DNA of 64,000 nucleotides from Mycobacterium parmense. Its GTDB lineage: Bacteria > Actinomycetota > Actinomycetes > Mycobacteriales > Mycobacteriaceae. Location of the stretch: NCBI RefSeq assembly GCF_010730575.1, contig NZ_AP022614.1:2976001-3040000 (forward strand), read 5' to 3'. Positions 37,919 to 46,676 of this stretch are shown piece by piece. The position numbers were made by a program, and so were the translations under genes. The notes below the pieces were generated by a model. It saw only the letters and a program-made list of their open reading frames with translations, was not told where the DNA came from and searched no databases. How positions within the stretch are numbered: position 1 is the first letter of the stretch; every line of letters starts with the position of its first letter.

Positions 37919-38042
37919 TCAAACACAACAGCGGCTGCTGCGCGGCCGCGTCGGACAGCAGGCTCAGCACGGCGAGCCCGACCAGAAACCGGTCCGGCGT
38001 TGCCCCTGGACTCAGGCCCAAGACCGTCCGCAGGGCATGCCG
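37911..38042 (-). pseudogene. Remnant of a LuxR-family AAA-type regulator
   Basis: The minus strand encodes ALRTVLGLSPGATPDRFLVG followed by LAVLSLLSDAAAQQPLLCLI. This closely resembles the N-terminal ATPase region of large LuxR/MalT-like regulators just before the Walker B DDAQWLD, where this copy stops. The flanks are unrelated and the remaining roughly 850 residues are missing. It begins inside the tautomerase stop region and occupies the 287-bp gap before the PucR-type regulator. No other gene is seen in that gap. Confidence 0.72.
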
Positions 38043-38205
38043 CGACACAATGTGCCTTCCCATGTAACTGCAAGTCAGGCGCCGACCGGCCTCCAGCACT
38101 CGTCGGCCCGAGACGAAGATGCTCGTGACTGTTTTTGTCGACAGACGAAACCGGTTCGTTGTGACCACTCCCATCACCCCAGTGGCCGGGCATAGGGTTT
38201 CGGGT

Positions 38206-39420
38206 ATGAGCGCGGTATCGCACGCTGGCGGGGTACGGCACGGCGCCGAACCCGATCCGCATATCGTCGAGTTGAGCAAGCTGATGCTGGGCCGCGCCCC
38301 CGAGCTGGGCCGGGCGCTGGCCGATCGGCTGTTCCGGGAGATCGACGCGTACCGCGACGGCACCGCCGTGACAAGAGACGAAGTCGCCGCAAGTTGTGCG
38401 GCGAACCTGACGTTCGTTTTTCACGCACTTTCAGGCCACGCGGACGTCGATGTCTCGCCCGCCGAGCAAACCGGAGTTGCACGCGCGCTGATCGGGTTGC
38501 CCTTGCCGGCGTTGATGACGGCCTACCGGATCGGATTCCGATTCATGTGGGAGGAGACCCTCGCCGTTGGCCGGGCCGCGGGCGTACCCACCGAATCGAT
38601 CCTGGACGCCACCGCCCGCGTCTTCATCGCGCAGGACACCTTCACGCAGGCGATGGCCAGCGCCTATCGGCAGCAGCTGACCGCGCAGATCCTGGAGCAG
38701 GAGGAGGAAAGGTCGGCATTGGTTGAGGCATTGCTGTCTCGGCGGATAACGGATAGCCAGAGCCTTTGGGAGGCAGCCGATTTGCTCCGGCTGCCCACCA
38801 CCGGGCCATACGTCGTCGTCGCGGCCGACTTGCCGGCGATCGGCAAACTTGGCTTGCCCACGATCGAAAACAAGCTCGCTGCCCGCGATATCCGGTCGGC
38901 GTGGCGGCTGCTCCCGGACTTACACGTCGGCATCGTCCACGTGCGGATACGCGACACGATCAGCACGTTGACCTCAGTGCTCCGGCAGGTCGCGACGGTC
39001 CGGGTCGGCATCAGCCCGCCGTTTGACGACTTGGCCGAAACCAGCGATGCGTTGCGATTCGCCCGGTTAGCGGTGACCGGGAAGCCGTCATCCGACTCGC
39101 TGATCACGGCGTTTCAGGACACCCCTCTGGCGGTCGCGGCGGTGAGCGCCCCGGAAGTCATGGCAAAGATCAGGTCGTCGGTGCTACGCCGATTGATCGA
39201 GCTGCCGACCGCGGAGCGCACGATTTTGCTCGATACGTTCCAGGCCTGGCTGCAGGCGGGCGGCTCTGCCAACGACACCGCGGCGAAGATCTTCTGCCAT
39301 CCCAACACTGTCCGGCACCGGCTGCGCCGCATCGAGGAGTTGACCGGCCGATCACTCACGCGGCCAACAGATCTCGCCGAACTGTGTCTGGCTTTCGAGG
39401 TCGAACGCCGACTGCCCTGA
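38206..39420 (+). CDS. PucR/CdaR-type transcriptional regulator
   Basis: 404 residues from the ATG in MSAVSHAGGVRH. The N-terminal helical RsbRD/GGDEF-like sensor region (residues 15-180) contains LPLPALMTAYRIGFRFMWEE. The C-terminal PucR helix-turn-helix (KIFCHPNTVRHRLRRIEELTGRSL) is complete. Such regulators activate adjacent catabolic genes in response to their substrate, so control of the mdlC-like/tautomerase unit is plausible. It shares architecture with the regulator at 40468-41757. Confidence 0.88.
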   Translation: MSAVSHAGGVRHGAEPDPHIVELSKLMLGRAPELGRALADRLFREIDAYRDGTAVTRDEVAASCAANLTFVFHALSGHADVDVSPAEQTGVARALIGLPLPALMTAYRIGFRFMWEETLAVGRAAGVPTESILDATARVFIAQDTFTQAMASAYRQQLTAQILEQEEERSALVEALLSRRITDSQSLWEAADLLRLPTTGPYVVVAADLPAIGKLGLPTIENKLAARDIRSAWRLLPDLHVGIVHVRIRDTISTLTSVLRQVATVRVGISPPFDDLAETSDALRFARLAVTGKPSSDSLITAFQDTPLAVAAVSAPEVMAKIRSSVLRRLIELPTAERTILLDTFQAWLQAGGSANDTAAKIFCHPNTVRHRLRRIEELTGRSLTRPTDLAELCLAFEVERRLP

Positions 39421-39424
39421 GTGG

Positions 39425-39997
39425 CTAGGTGCCCGCCTTCGCCCGGCCGCGAACCTGGAACGCCGTGATGACGTCCATGATGCCGATGACGATCAGCCAA
39501 CAGCCGGCCACCAGGGTCAGGATCGCGATCGAATCGAGCGGGGAGATGATCATCACGCCGCCGCCGATCACGATGACGATGCCGGTGAAGGCCTGCCAGC
39601 CGCGTCCGGGCAGGTGGTCGAACGACAACGCCGCGGCGAGCAGCGTCAGACCGCGGAACACCCAGCCGATACCGATCCACAGGGCCAAAAGCGCGACCGC
39701 TTCGAATTTATCGCGGAAGCAGAAGAAGCCCAAGATGACCGACACGACACCGGTGATGAATGTCAGCACTCTCATTGCGGCTCCGGCGTGTGTGCCGAAT
39801 GCGGCAAACACATACCCGAAACCGGACACCACCAGGTAGATCCCGAACAGGATCCCCGCTACGAGAAGTGTCTTGCCTGGCCAGGCCAGCACAATGACAC
39901 CGAGTGCCACAGCCAGGACGCCGGTCAGGAGAAGCACCTGCCATGCGCTGCGAGCAAGCTGGCGTAATGGACCTTCGAAAACTGTCTGGTCGCTCAT
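39425..39997 (-). CDS. HdeD/DUF308-family integral membrane protein
   Basis: 190 residues from the ATG in MSDQTVFEG. Six hydrophobic segments are predicted by eye, in pairs: VLLLTGVLAVALGVIVLA, LLVAGILFGIYLVVSGFGYVF, VLTFITGVVSVILGFFCF, AVALLALWIGIGWVFRGLTLL, AFTGIVIVIGGGVMII and AILTLVAGCWLIVIGIMDVI. This is the DUF308 repeat pattern of acid-resistance protein HdeD. It converges on the PucR gene, 4 bp from its stop. Confidence 0.88.
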   Translation of the reverse strand: MSDQTVFEGPLRQLARSAWQVLLLTGVLAVALGVIVLAWPGKTLLVAGILFGIYLVVSGFGYVFAAFGTHAGAAMRVLTFITGVVSVILGFFCFRDKFEAVALLALWIGIGWVFRGLTLLAAALSFDHLPGRGWQAFTGIVIVIGGGVMIISPLDSIAILTLVAGCWLIVIGIMDVITAFQVRGRAKAGT

Positions 39998-40316
39998 TGT
40001 CATGCAAATATGATTCGCCCAATCCGGTGGAGAGAAAATGTCCGCGGCGACACAATTCGGCATCCTTCCTAGTTGTCGCGAACAACGCCTGGTCCGGCTG
40101 GTGATCTATCGCGATGCGCGCACACCACGTTTGTCCCCGGAAGACGAACGTTCGGCGCAAGTTCGTCGGTTGACGACATTCCAGGCCGAGACAACGTCAC
40201 TACATTTTCACTTCCAAGCGCACTGACGCGCTTGCGCAACCGGCTGACACTCTTCGACACGGACGTCGAACAACTCAGCACCGCATGATCATCGGCCCCA
40301 GAAATGCGAGAAGATT
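39998..40316 (+). other. 319-bp intergenic region, no gene seen
   Basis: The stretch between the divergent HdeD-like and small membrane protein genes is less GC-rich than its neighbours. I see no family-like peptide in any frame and no strong hairpin. Promoters for both flanking genes presumably lie here. Confidence 0.6.
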
Positions 40317-40460
40317 ATGACTTACCTGTCCATCGCCGCAATGCTCGTTCTCGTCCTGTTCCCCGTGCTGCTCCCCGCGGTCATCACCGCCGTCCACGTC
40401 GCACTTGGGACGAACCGGCCGGCCCCCACCCCCGGCTACCCGCGGCCCGCAATCGCATGA
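40317..40460 (+). CDS. Small single-TM hydrophobic protein
   Basis: A 47-codon frame starting ATG. Residues 5-30 form one long hydrophobic helix (MLVLVLFPVLLPAVITAVHV), followed by a Pro-rich tail (RPAPTPGYPRP). The upstream AGAAG is a weak ribosome site. The hydrophobic N-terminus and Pro-rich C-terminus are typical of small actinobacterial membrane proteins. Function unknown; conservation would need checking. It ends 7 bp from the convergent PucR-type gene. Confidence 0.5.
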   Translation: MTYLSIAAMLVLVLFPVLLPAVITAVHVALGTNRPAPTPGYPRPAIA

Positions 40461-40467
40461 CCGCGGT

Positions 40468-41757
40468 CTAGCACCGCTGCAGAACCGCGCCGCGGTACCA
40501 GTGACAGGCCAGCAAGGCCAGTTCGACGTCGAGCCGGTCGGCGCCGATCTCCCGGCCGCGCCGGGCGACGGCGCGGCTGACCCGATACTTCACCGAGTTG
40601 AAGTGCAAGTTGAGTTCTTCGGCGGCAACCTTGTAGCTGGAGCCGCAGGCCAGATAGACCCGCAACGTGTCACGCAGCCGCTCGTCGTTCTCATTGTCGG
40701 CGGCAAGGTCTCCGAGCACGGTGGCCACCCACGCCCGGGTGGAGGCCACGTCGCCACCGAGACGGGCCACGACGGACAACCCGGGATCACTGGCTGCGAT
40801 CACCGTGGGCGAGGCCGAACTGGGGCGCTCGCCGGCGATCGCGATGGCACGGACTTCCAGCGCCTCCCGGTGCGAGCGGCGAAAACCTGCCACGCCGCCG
40901 CCTATCGTCCCGATCGCCAGACCCGGCGAATCAGGCCGGCTGAGGGCGAATTGCCGGGTTTTCTCCACGCCGTCGATCATCGCCGCGCGATACGGCAACC
41001 ACCCGTACGCGCAGCTTCGATCGACAGCGACGAACAGTGGGCCGGCGTCGGCGCCGGCCGCTTCGCCCACCTCGCGCAGAAACCGTTGCAGCCGAGGAAG
41101 TTCGTCGGCTTCGGAGCCCTGTTCGCGGTACCACATGACGAGCCCGACGTGGTGCCAGCGCAGCGGGTAGCGGATCTGCGTCGACGCCGCGTCGACGTCG
41201 ATGGTCTTGGTTCCGCCGAGGATCTCGCGGACCCGCACGCCGCGCAGACTGTTCTGGTTCTCCAGCCATCGTTCGCGTTCGTCTTCGTAGACGGCCACCA
41301 CTTGCTGCGACATCCAGTCGATGTACTCGAACAGCGTCGCGGTGATGGCCTCGATCACCGTGACCCTGCTCGTTTCGGGCATATCAATCGCCCGCAACTC
41401 GGCGAAAATGAGCTCATTCACCGTCCGCTGACCGAGCCGATAAGCGCGAACGAGCGCCGCGACGGGCATCCCCTGTTGCGCCAATCGCCGGGAGTACTCC
41501 AGTGCCGCGGTGGGCGCCTCGACACGCTCCACGGCGATGTCGTGGCGCAGCGCGTGCAGGACGGTGTCCACGTTGCCCTCGACGCTGGCCCCGAGCAGCT
41601 CCATGAGCCGCACATCGCCGCGCAGGTCCGGGATCTGATCCTCGAGCGTACGAAGGATGGTCGACGACACGTCGGCCAGCCGGTCGTGCAACCGGTCGGC
41701 CACCTCCGCGACGTAGCGACTCACCTCGACGTCGCTGTCGAGACGGGGGTTCGTCAT
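40468..41757 (-). CDS. PucR-type transcriptional regulator (second copy type)
   Basis: 429 residues from the ATG in MTNPRLDSDVEV. The N-terminal helical sensor region has AALVRAYRLGQRTVNELIF, and the C-terminal PucR HTH region has YKVAAEELNLHFNSVKYRVSRAV. It is not a recent duplicate of the 38206 regulator, since sequence identity is low by eye. It is divergent from the DUF3556/FAD oxidoreductase pair with a 142-bp promoter region containing a 13-bp palindrome, so it probably controls them. Confidence 0.87.
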   Translation of the reverse strand: MTNPRLDSDVEVSRYVAEVADRLHDRLADVSSTILRTLEDQIPDLRGDVRLMELLGASVEGNVDTVLHALRHDIAVERVEAPTAALEYSRRLAQQGMPVAALVRAYRLGQRTVNELIFAELRAIDMPETSRVTVIEAITATLFEYIDWMSQQVVAVYEDERERWLENQNSLRGVRVREILGGTKTIDVDAASTQIRYPLRWHHVGLVMWYREQGSEADELPRLQRFLREVGEAAGADAGPLFVAVDRSCAYGWLPYRAAMIDGVEKTRQFALSRPDSPGLAIGTIGGGVAGFRRSHREALEVRAIAIAGERPSSASPTVIAASDPGLSVVARLGGDVASTRAWVATVLGDLAADNENDERLRDTLRVYLACGSSYKVAAEELNLHFNSVKYRVSRAVARRGREIGADRLDVELALLACHWYRGAVLQRC

Positions 41758-41813
41758 CACTAAAACCGTAGACCTCGCGGTTGTCTTTGGGCGATAACTC
41801 CGGCCTGCGGCTT

Positions 41814-41826
41814 TGTCGATTCGACA
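41814..41826. promoter_or_regulatory. 13-bp palindrome TGTCGA-T-TCGACA in a divergent promoter
   Basis: Perfect 6-bp arms around a single T lie between the PucR-type gene (start 41757) and the DUF3556 gene (start 41900). A likely operator for the divergent regulator (inference). No other factor consensus fits. Confidence 0.4.
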
Positions 41827-41899
41827 CTGTTTCGCGCCGAGCGTCCCTCCTACCGTTGTCGCCACTGTGCCGATCGCCACGCCAGAAGGAGCCACGACC

Positions 41900-43684
41900 A
41901 TGGGATTCACCCAACCGCAACTCCCCGCAGTCGATCCCGATGCCTTCTTGGGCAAGCCGCTGATGGAGCGCATGCGGATTCTCGCCGTCGAATGGGCCGA
42001 AAACGGCTTCGGGGCACCGCGGATGGTCCACACCATCTACATCGTCAAGCTGATCGTGTTCTTCGCGATCGGCGGCGTCACGGTAGCGACCGCGACCTCC
42101 GGCCTGCCTGCCTTCTGGCACGTCACCGGATGGTGGAACCAACCGATCGTCTACCAGAAGGTCATTCTGTGGACCGTGCTCCTCGAGACCATCGGTGTGG
42201 CCGGTTCCTGGGGTCCGCTGGCCGGCAAGATCAAGCCGATGACCGGTGGCATCCTGTTCTGGGCGCGGCGGGGAACCATTCGGCTGCGCCCGTGGAAGTG
42301 GGTGCCTTTCACCGCCGGCGACCGGCGCACGTGGTTCGACATCGGGGTGTACCTGGCATTGCTGGTCAGCCTGGCCGCGGCCCTGCTGGCACCGGGTGTG
42401 CGCAGCGATTCGCTGTCAAAGGCATTGCCGCACAACACGTCGGGGCTGGTCAACCCCGCTCTGATCGCTGTCCCCATTGCGCTGCTGGTGCTGATCGGCA
42501 TCCGAGACAAGACCGTCTTCCTGGCCGCCCGCGGCGAGCAGTACCTGCCGGCGCTGTTCTTCTTCGCGGTTCTGCCCTTCGCTGACATGATCATCGCGCT
42601 CAAGATGATGATCGTGGTGGTGTGGGTCGGCGCCGGGTTCTCGAAGTTCGGTAAGCACTTCTCCAACGTCATTCCGCCGATGGTCAGCAACACGATCTTC
42701 GCGCCGAAATGGGTGCGCCGGGCCCACTACCGCGAATTCGGGCGCGACATGCGGCCCTCACGGCTCGCGGACTTCATGGCACACGTCAACGGCACCACGG
42801 TCGAGATCGCCGCCCCGCTGGTTCTGTTGTTCTCCACCAACAAGTGGTTGACGCTGGCGGCGGCGCTGCTGATGGTGGGGTTCCACCTGTTCATTGTCTC
42901 GACGTTCCCGCTCGCGGTGCCGCTGGAGTGGAACGTGGTCTTCGCCTACGCCACGGTTTTCCTGTTCCTCGGCTTCCCGAACTGGGACGGCTACGCGCCG
43001 TGGAACATGACTCCGCGCTGGCTGGCCCCCGTCATCGCGGCGGCGCTGCTGTTCTTTCCTGTGCTGGGGAACCTGCGGCCCGACAAAGTGTCCTTCCTGC
43101 CCTCGATGCGGCAGTACGCCGGCAACTGGGCCTCGGCGGTGTGGGCCTTCGCGCCCGGCGCCGAGGCCAAACTCGATCGGGTCACCCGCACGGCGTCAAA
43201 CCAGGTCGACCAGTTCATCGCCGCCGGCTACGAGCCCACTTGGGCGGAGATCACGATCCAAAAGACGATCGCGTGGCGAAGCATGCACAGCCAGGGCCGC
43301 GGCCTGTTCTCGCTGCTTTTGACCCACCTGCCCGACATCGACACCCGCACCGTGCGGGAGGGTGAGTTCGTGTGCAACTCTCTCATCGGATTCAATTTCG
43401 GCGACGGTCACCTACACAACGAGGACTTGATCCGGGCCGTCCAGTGTGAGGCCGAGTTCGAACCGGGCGAGTGCGTCATCGCCTGGGTGGAGTCGGAGGC
43501 CTTCGGCAGCGGCGTCCAGCACTACCAGCTGATCGACGCCGCGCTCGGGGTCGTCGAGCGCGGCACCTGGAAGGTCGCCGACGCCGTCAAAGAACAGCCG
43601 TGGCTGCCCAACGGTCCCATCCCCACTCGGGCGAGCTGGTCGCTGCGCGGCACGACGGCGACCGGGCACGGAGCGCGGGCATGA
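41900..43684 (+). CDS. DUF3556 multi-pass membrane protein
   Basis: 594 residues from the ATG in MGFTQPQLPAVDP, with GAAGGAGCC upstream. At least eight hydrophobic segments span residues 50-400 (for example IYIVKLIVFFAIGGVTVA, GVYLALLVSLAAALLA, LIAVPIALLVLIGI). The C-terminal 180 residues are soluble, with HSQGRGLFSLLLTHLPD and FNFGDGHLHNEDL. It matches the mycobacterial DUF3556 family of unknown function. It overlaps the FAD oxidoreductase by ATGA, implying that the two work together. Confidence 0.85.
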   Translation: MGFTQPQLPAVDPDAFLGKPLMERMRILAVEWAENGFGAPRMVHTIYIVKLIVFFAIGGVTVATATSGLPAFWHVTGWWNQPIVYQKVILWTVLLETIGVAGSWGPLAGKIKPMTGGILFWARRGTIRLRPWKWVPFTAGDRRTWFDIGVYLALLVSLAAALLAPGVRSDSLSKALPHNTSGLVNPALIAVPIALLVLIGIRDKTVFLAARGEQYLPALFFFAVLPFADMIIALKMMIVVVWVGAGFSKFGKHFSNVIPPMVSNTIFAPKWVRRAHYREFGRDMRPSRLADFMAHVNGTTVEIAAPLVLLFSTNKWLTLAAALLMVGFHLFIVSTFPLAVPLEWNVVFAYATVFLFLGFPNWDGYAPWNMTPRWLAPVIAAALLFFPVLGNLRPDKVSFLPSMRQYAGNWASAVWAFAPGAEAKLDRVTRTASNQVDQFIAAGYEPTWAEITIQKTIAWRSMHSQGRGLFSLLLTHLPDIDTRTVREGEFVCNSLIGFNFGDGHLHNEDLIRAVQCEAEFEPGECVIAWVESEAFGSGVQHYQLIDAALGVVERGTWKVADAVKEQPWLPNGPIPTRASWSLRGTTATGHGARA

Positions 43685-45099
43685 CTGCCGCACTGGTGGT
43701 GGGCGGCGGGCCCAATGGACTGGCCGCCGCCATCTGTTTGGCCGCCCAGGGCGTGCAGGTCACCGTCCTCGAGGCCGCAGACGAGGTCGGCGGCGGCGCC
43801 CGCAGCGGCGAAGCGATCATCCCCGGTCTGCTGCACGACCACTGCTCGGCGATCCACCCGATGGCCGTCGGTTCGCCGTTCTCGAGCAGGTTCAACCTGC
43901 AGGCATACGGATTGCGTTGGCGCTGGCCGGAGATCGACTGCGCGCATCCGCTCGACGGTGGCAGCGCCGGGGTGCTGTACCGCTCGGTGGAGCAGACCGC
44001 GGCCGGCCTGGGTCGCGACGGACGGCGATGGCAGCTCGCGTTCGGCTACTCGGCCGAGCGGTTCGACACGCTCAGCGACGACATCATGGGACCCCTGCTG
44101 CGGCTTCCGCATCATCCGCTGATGCTGGCCCGGTTCGGTGCGCCCACCGTGCTCCCGGCGTCGGCCTTCGCCCGGCTGTTCGGCACCCCAGAGGGCCGGG
44201 CATTGTTCGGAGGCGTTGCTGCGCATGCTTTCCGGCCGCTGCACTACCCGATGACCTCGGCGATCGGAATGGGCATCATCGCCGCAGGCCACCGGCACGG
44301 CTGGGCGGTGGCCGAAGGCGGGTCGCAAGCGATCACCGACGCGATGGTGGCGCTGCTCGGCGACCTGGGCGGCAAGGTCGAGACCGGCGTGCGGGTGACG
44401 GCGGCGTCGCAGCTGCCGCCGGCCGACGTCACGTTGTTCGACCTGGCACCCGGTGCGGTCGCCGATATTATGCGCGACCGTCTTCCGCGCCGGATTTCGG
44501 CTGCCTTCACCAGGTTTCGGCGTGGTCCCGGTGCGTTCAAAGTCGACTTCGCCGTCGAGGGCGGCGTCCCCTGGACGAACCCGGACGCGCGTCGGGCCGG
44601 CACCGTGCACGTGGCCGGCACCTACGCCGAGCTGGCCGCGACCGAGCGCGAAATCCACGCCGGACGCATGCCCGAGCGACCGTTCGTGCTGGTCGGCCAA
44701 CAGTATCTGGCCGATCCGCAACGGTCGGTGGGCAATACACACCCGGTGTGGACCTACGCGCATGTCCCCAACGGCTACACCGGCGACGCGACCGAGGCGA
44801 TCATCGCCCAGATCGAGCGGTTCGCGCCCGGCTTCCGGGACCGGATCATCGGCTCCACAATCCGCTCGACGACGCAGATGGAGACCTACAACCCCAACTA
44901 CGTGGGCGGCGACATCATGACCGGCGCGAAGGACATTCGCCAGTTGACGTTCGGGCCGCGAATCACCCTGTCGCCATACACGATCGGGGTGCCAGGCATG
45001 TATATCTGCTCAGCGGCCACCCCGCCCGGGCCGGGCGCGCACGGCATGTGCGGCGCCAACGCCGCCCGGCTCGCGCTGGACTACCTGTCCCGCCGTTAG
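43681..45099 (+). CDS. Phytoene-desaturase-like NAD(P)/FAD-dependent oxidoreductase
   Basis: 472 residues. The N-terminal FAD dinucleotide motif is LVVGGGPNGLAAAICLAAQG with the acidic strand VLEAADEVGGGARSGE. The C-terminal FAD motif is SAATPPGPGAHGMCGANAA. This is the CrtI/COG1233 fold acting on lipid or isoprenoid substrates. It is translationally coupled to the DUF3556 membrane protein, suggesting a membrane-lipid redox pair (inference). No carotenoid synthesis genes are nearby, so carotenoid function is unsupported. Confidence 0.87.
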   Translation: MTAALVVGGGPNGLAAAICLAAQGVQVTVLEAADEVGGGARSGEAIIPGLLHDHCSAIHPMAVGSPFSSRFNLQAYGLRWRWPEIDCAHPLDGGSAGVLYRSVEQTAAGLGRDGRRWQLAFGYSAERFDTLSDDIMGPLLRLPHHPLMLARFGAPTVLPASAFARLFGTPEGRALFGGVAAHAFRPLHYPMTSAIGMGIIAAGHRHGWAVAEGGSQAITDAMVALLGDLGGKVETGVRVTAASQLPPADVTLFDLAPGAVADIMRDRLPRRISAAFTRFRRGPGAFKVDFAVEGGVPWTNPDARRAGTVHVAGTYAELAATEREIHAGRMPERPFVLVGQQYLADPQRSVGNTHPVWTYAHVPNGYTGDATEAIIAQIERFAPGFRDRIIGSTIRSTTQMETYNPNYVGGDIMTGAKDIRQLTFGPRITLSPYTIGVPGMYICSAATPPGPGAHGMCGANAARLALDYLSRR

Positions 45100-45177
45100 C
45101 GTGGCGCCCGTCTAAGCGGCGGCCAGCGCGGTGTTGACGGCGGCAGGCACGCGCGGGCCCGGTCACCACAGCGATCT

Positions 45178-45627
45178 TCATGACGCCATCGAATCCAGGA
45201 ATCCGGGCCAGTCGGGAAACAGTGCCCTATCGACGATCTCGATGCGGACGCCACCGGCGTCGATGAAGTAGGCGAACATCGTCAGCGCTTCGCCGCTGGG
45301 CCGCGCCTCCAGCCGGTACCCGGACCGCTCGAGTTGCGCTGCGGCCGAGGCGAGGTCGTCGACCCAGTAGCCGAGGTGGTGCGCGCCGCCGCCGGCGGGT
45401 GCGGTCCAGATGGTGCCGGGCACCTCTTGGATCAGCTCCAGATGCGGCGCGTTCACCGAATACACGAACCGAAACGGCACCTCGACCTCCCCGCCGACCG
45501 TGGTGACGTTCAAGGTCGCCTCGACGGGCCTGGTCCATCGGTATCCCATCACCGCGCTGAGCCGCGCGGCGGCGGCGCCCATGTCGTCGACGACCAGCCC
45601 GGTGTGATAGCAGTCAGCCGGATTCAC
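45178..45627 (-). CDS. VOC/glyoxalase-superfamily protein
   Basis: 149 residues from a GTG in the context V-N-P-A-D-C-Y-H-T-G. Two beta-alpha-beta-beta-beta modules are visible. Metal-ligand candidates are His9 in YHTGLVVDD, Glu in LELIQEV, His in GAHHLGYWVDD and Glu in VRIEIVD. It resembles VOC proteins that accompany acyl-CoA or polyketide catabolic genes; the substrate is unknown. The start overlaps the upstream sulfotransferase remnant by 4 bp. Frame extends upstream, but that sequence belongs to the remnant. Confidence 0.85.
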   Translation of the reverse strand: MNPADCYHTGLVVDDMGAAAARLSAVMGYRWTRPVEATLNVTTVGGEVEVPFRFVYSVNAPHLELIQEVPGTIWTAPAGGGAHHLGYWVDDLASAAAQLERSGYRLEARPSGEALTMFAYFIDAGGVRIEIVDRALFPDWPGFLDSMAS

Positions 45628-45932
45628 GGCGCGCCCTCCAGTTCGATGTCGAAGGTATCCAAATATTCGGCGAAAGTCGGCGCGAGTTTCTCGACGGTCA
45701 GGTCGTATTGGCCGAGGTTGTAGGTGTTGAGGGCAAACGGGTAGGGCGTTGGCGGCGTCGTCGAGCACGCGTTCGCGGCCCTGCGGGGTGAAGACGGGTG
45801 AGCCGTTGACCCCGTCCACGAGCAGCGCCAACCCCTCGAACCACGAATGGGAGCGATCCCGGTGAGGCCGGTGCGCTGCGCGGCGAGTTCGAGGATGCCG
45901 TCGGGCGTGGCCATATTGTCGATGTCGCCCAT
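45624..45932 (-). pseudogene. Internally deleted, frameshifted sulfotransferase-like remnant
   Basis: The start (MATPDGILELAAQRTGLTGI) and the end (NTYNLGQYDLTVEKLAPTFA then EYLDTFDIELEG) are in one frame. The middle (HSWFEGLALLVDGVNGSPVF then TPQGRERVLDDAANAL) is in another, so two frameshifts are needed. The N- and C-terminal segments resemble the ends of mycobacterial PAPS-type sulfotransferases of about 380 residues. The central catalytic part is missing. It lies between SDR and VOC genes with 3-4 bp spacing on both sides, as expected if it was once a functional operon member. Confidence 0.65.
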
Positions 45933-45935
45933 GGT

Positions 45936-46676
45936 TCACACCGTGAGGTATCCGCCGTCGACGGCGATGGTGCTACCGGTGATGTAGGACGCCGCGTCGG
46001 TACACAAGAACAGCGCGGCGCCGACGCAGTCACGGGGCGTTCCGGGCCTGCCCAGCGGGGTGTGGAAGCCGATCTCGACGTCCATGACCTCGGGGATGGC
46101 CATGGCGGGCTGCGTCATTCGCGTGTCAATGAGCCCGGGCGCGATGGCGTTGACGCGGATGCCGTCGCCGGCCCAGCGGCGCGAGAGGTTCATCGTCAGC
46201 GCCATCAGGCCCATCTTCGACGAGGCGTACCCGGGGACGAAGACCGCCGAGCGGAACGCCGACATCGAGACGACGCTGACGACGCTCGCGCCGTCGCTCG
46301 CCTTGAGGCGCTCGTGGCAGCGCATGGTCAATCGCATGGGACCCAACATGTTCTGGGTTACCGACGCGACGTAGCCGTCCGGATCGTACTCGTCGCCGGC
46401 GGGGTACGGGCCGCCCGCGTTGTTGATCAGGATGTCGAGTTCCCCGAGCGAGTCCGCCAGCGCGTCGACGGACTCGGGTTGCTGGATGTGACACTGTCGG
46501 TAGGTGAACGCGCTGAGGTCGTCGTCGTAATCGGCTGGCGCGCAGCGGGTTCCGGTGATCGTGACCGTGGCGCCCGCTTCGGCGAACGCCGTGGCGACGG
46601 CGTTGCCGATGCCGCTGGTGCCGCCGGTCACCAGCACGCTGGCGCCCGCGAAGTCGAAACTGACGGAGGCTTTCAC
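45936..46676 (-). CDS. Short-chain dehydrogenase/reductase
   Basis: 246 residues from GTG (V-K-A-S-V-S). A classical SDR with LVTGGTSGIG (residues 15-24), LINNAGG, catalytic Ser in VSMSAFRS, Tyr/Lys in YASSKMG and the C-terminal TGSTIAVDGGYLTV. It is likely NAD(P)-dependent, substrate unknown. The start overlaps the stop of the MBL-type remnant as GTGA. It forms a minus-strand cluster with the sulfotransferase remnant and VOC gene. Confidence 0.9.
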   Translation of the reverse strand: MKASVSFDFAGASVLVTGGTSGIGNAVATAFAEAGATVTITGTRCAPADYDDDLSAFTYRQCHIQQPESVDALADSLGELDILINNAGGPYPAGDEYDPDGYVASVTQNMLGPMRLTMRCHERLKASDGASVVSVVSMSAFRSAVFVPGYASSKMGLMALTMNLSRRWAGDGIRVNAIAPGLIDTRMTQPAMAIPEVMDVEIGFHTPLGRPGTPRDCVGAALFLCTDAASYITGSTIAVDGGYLTV

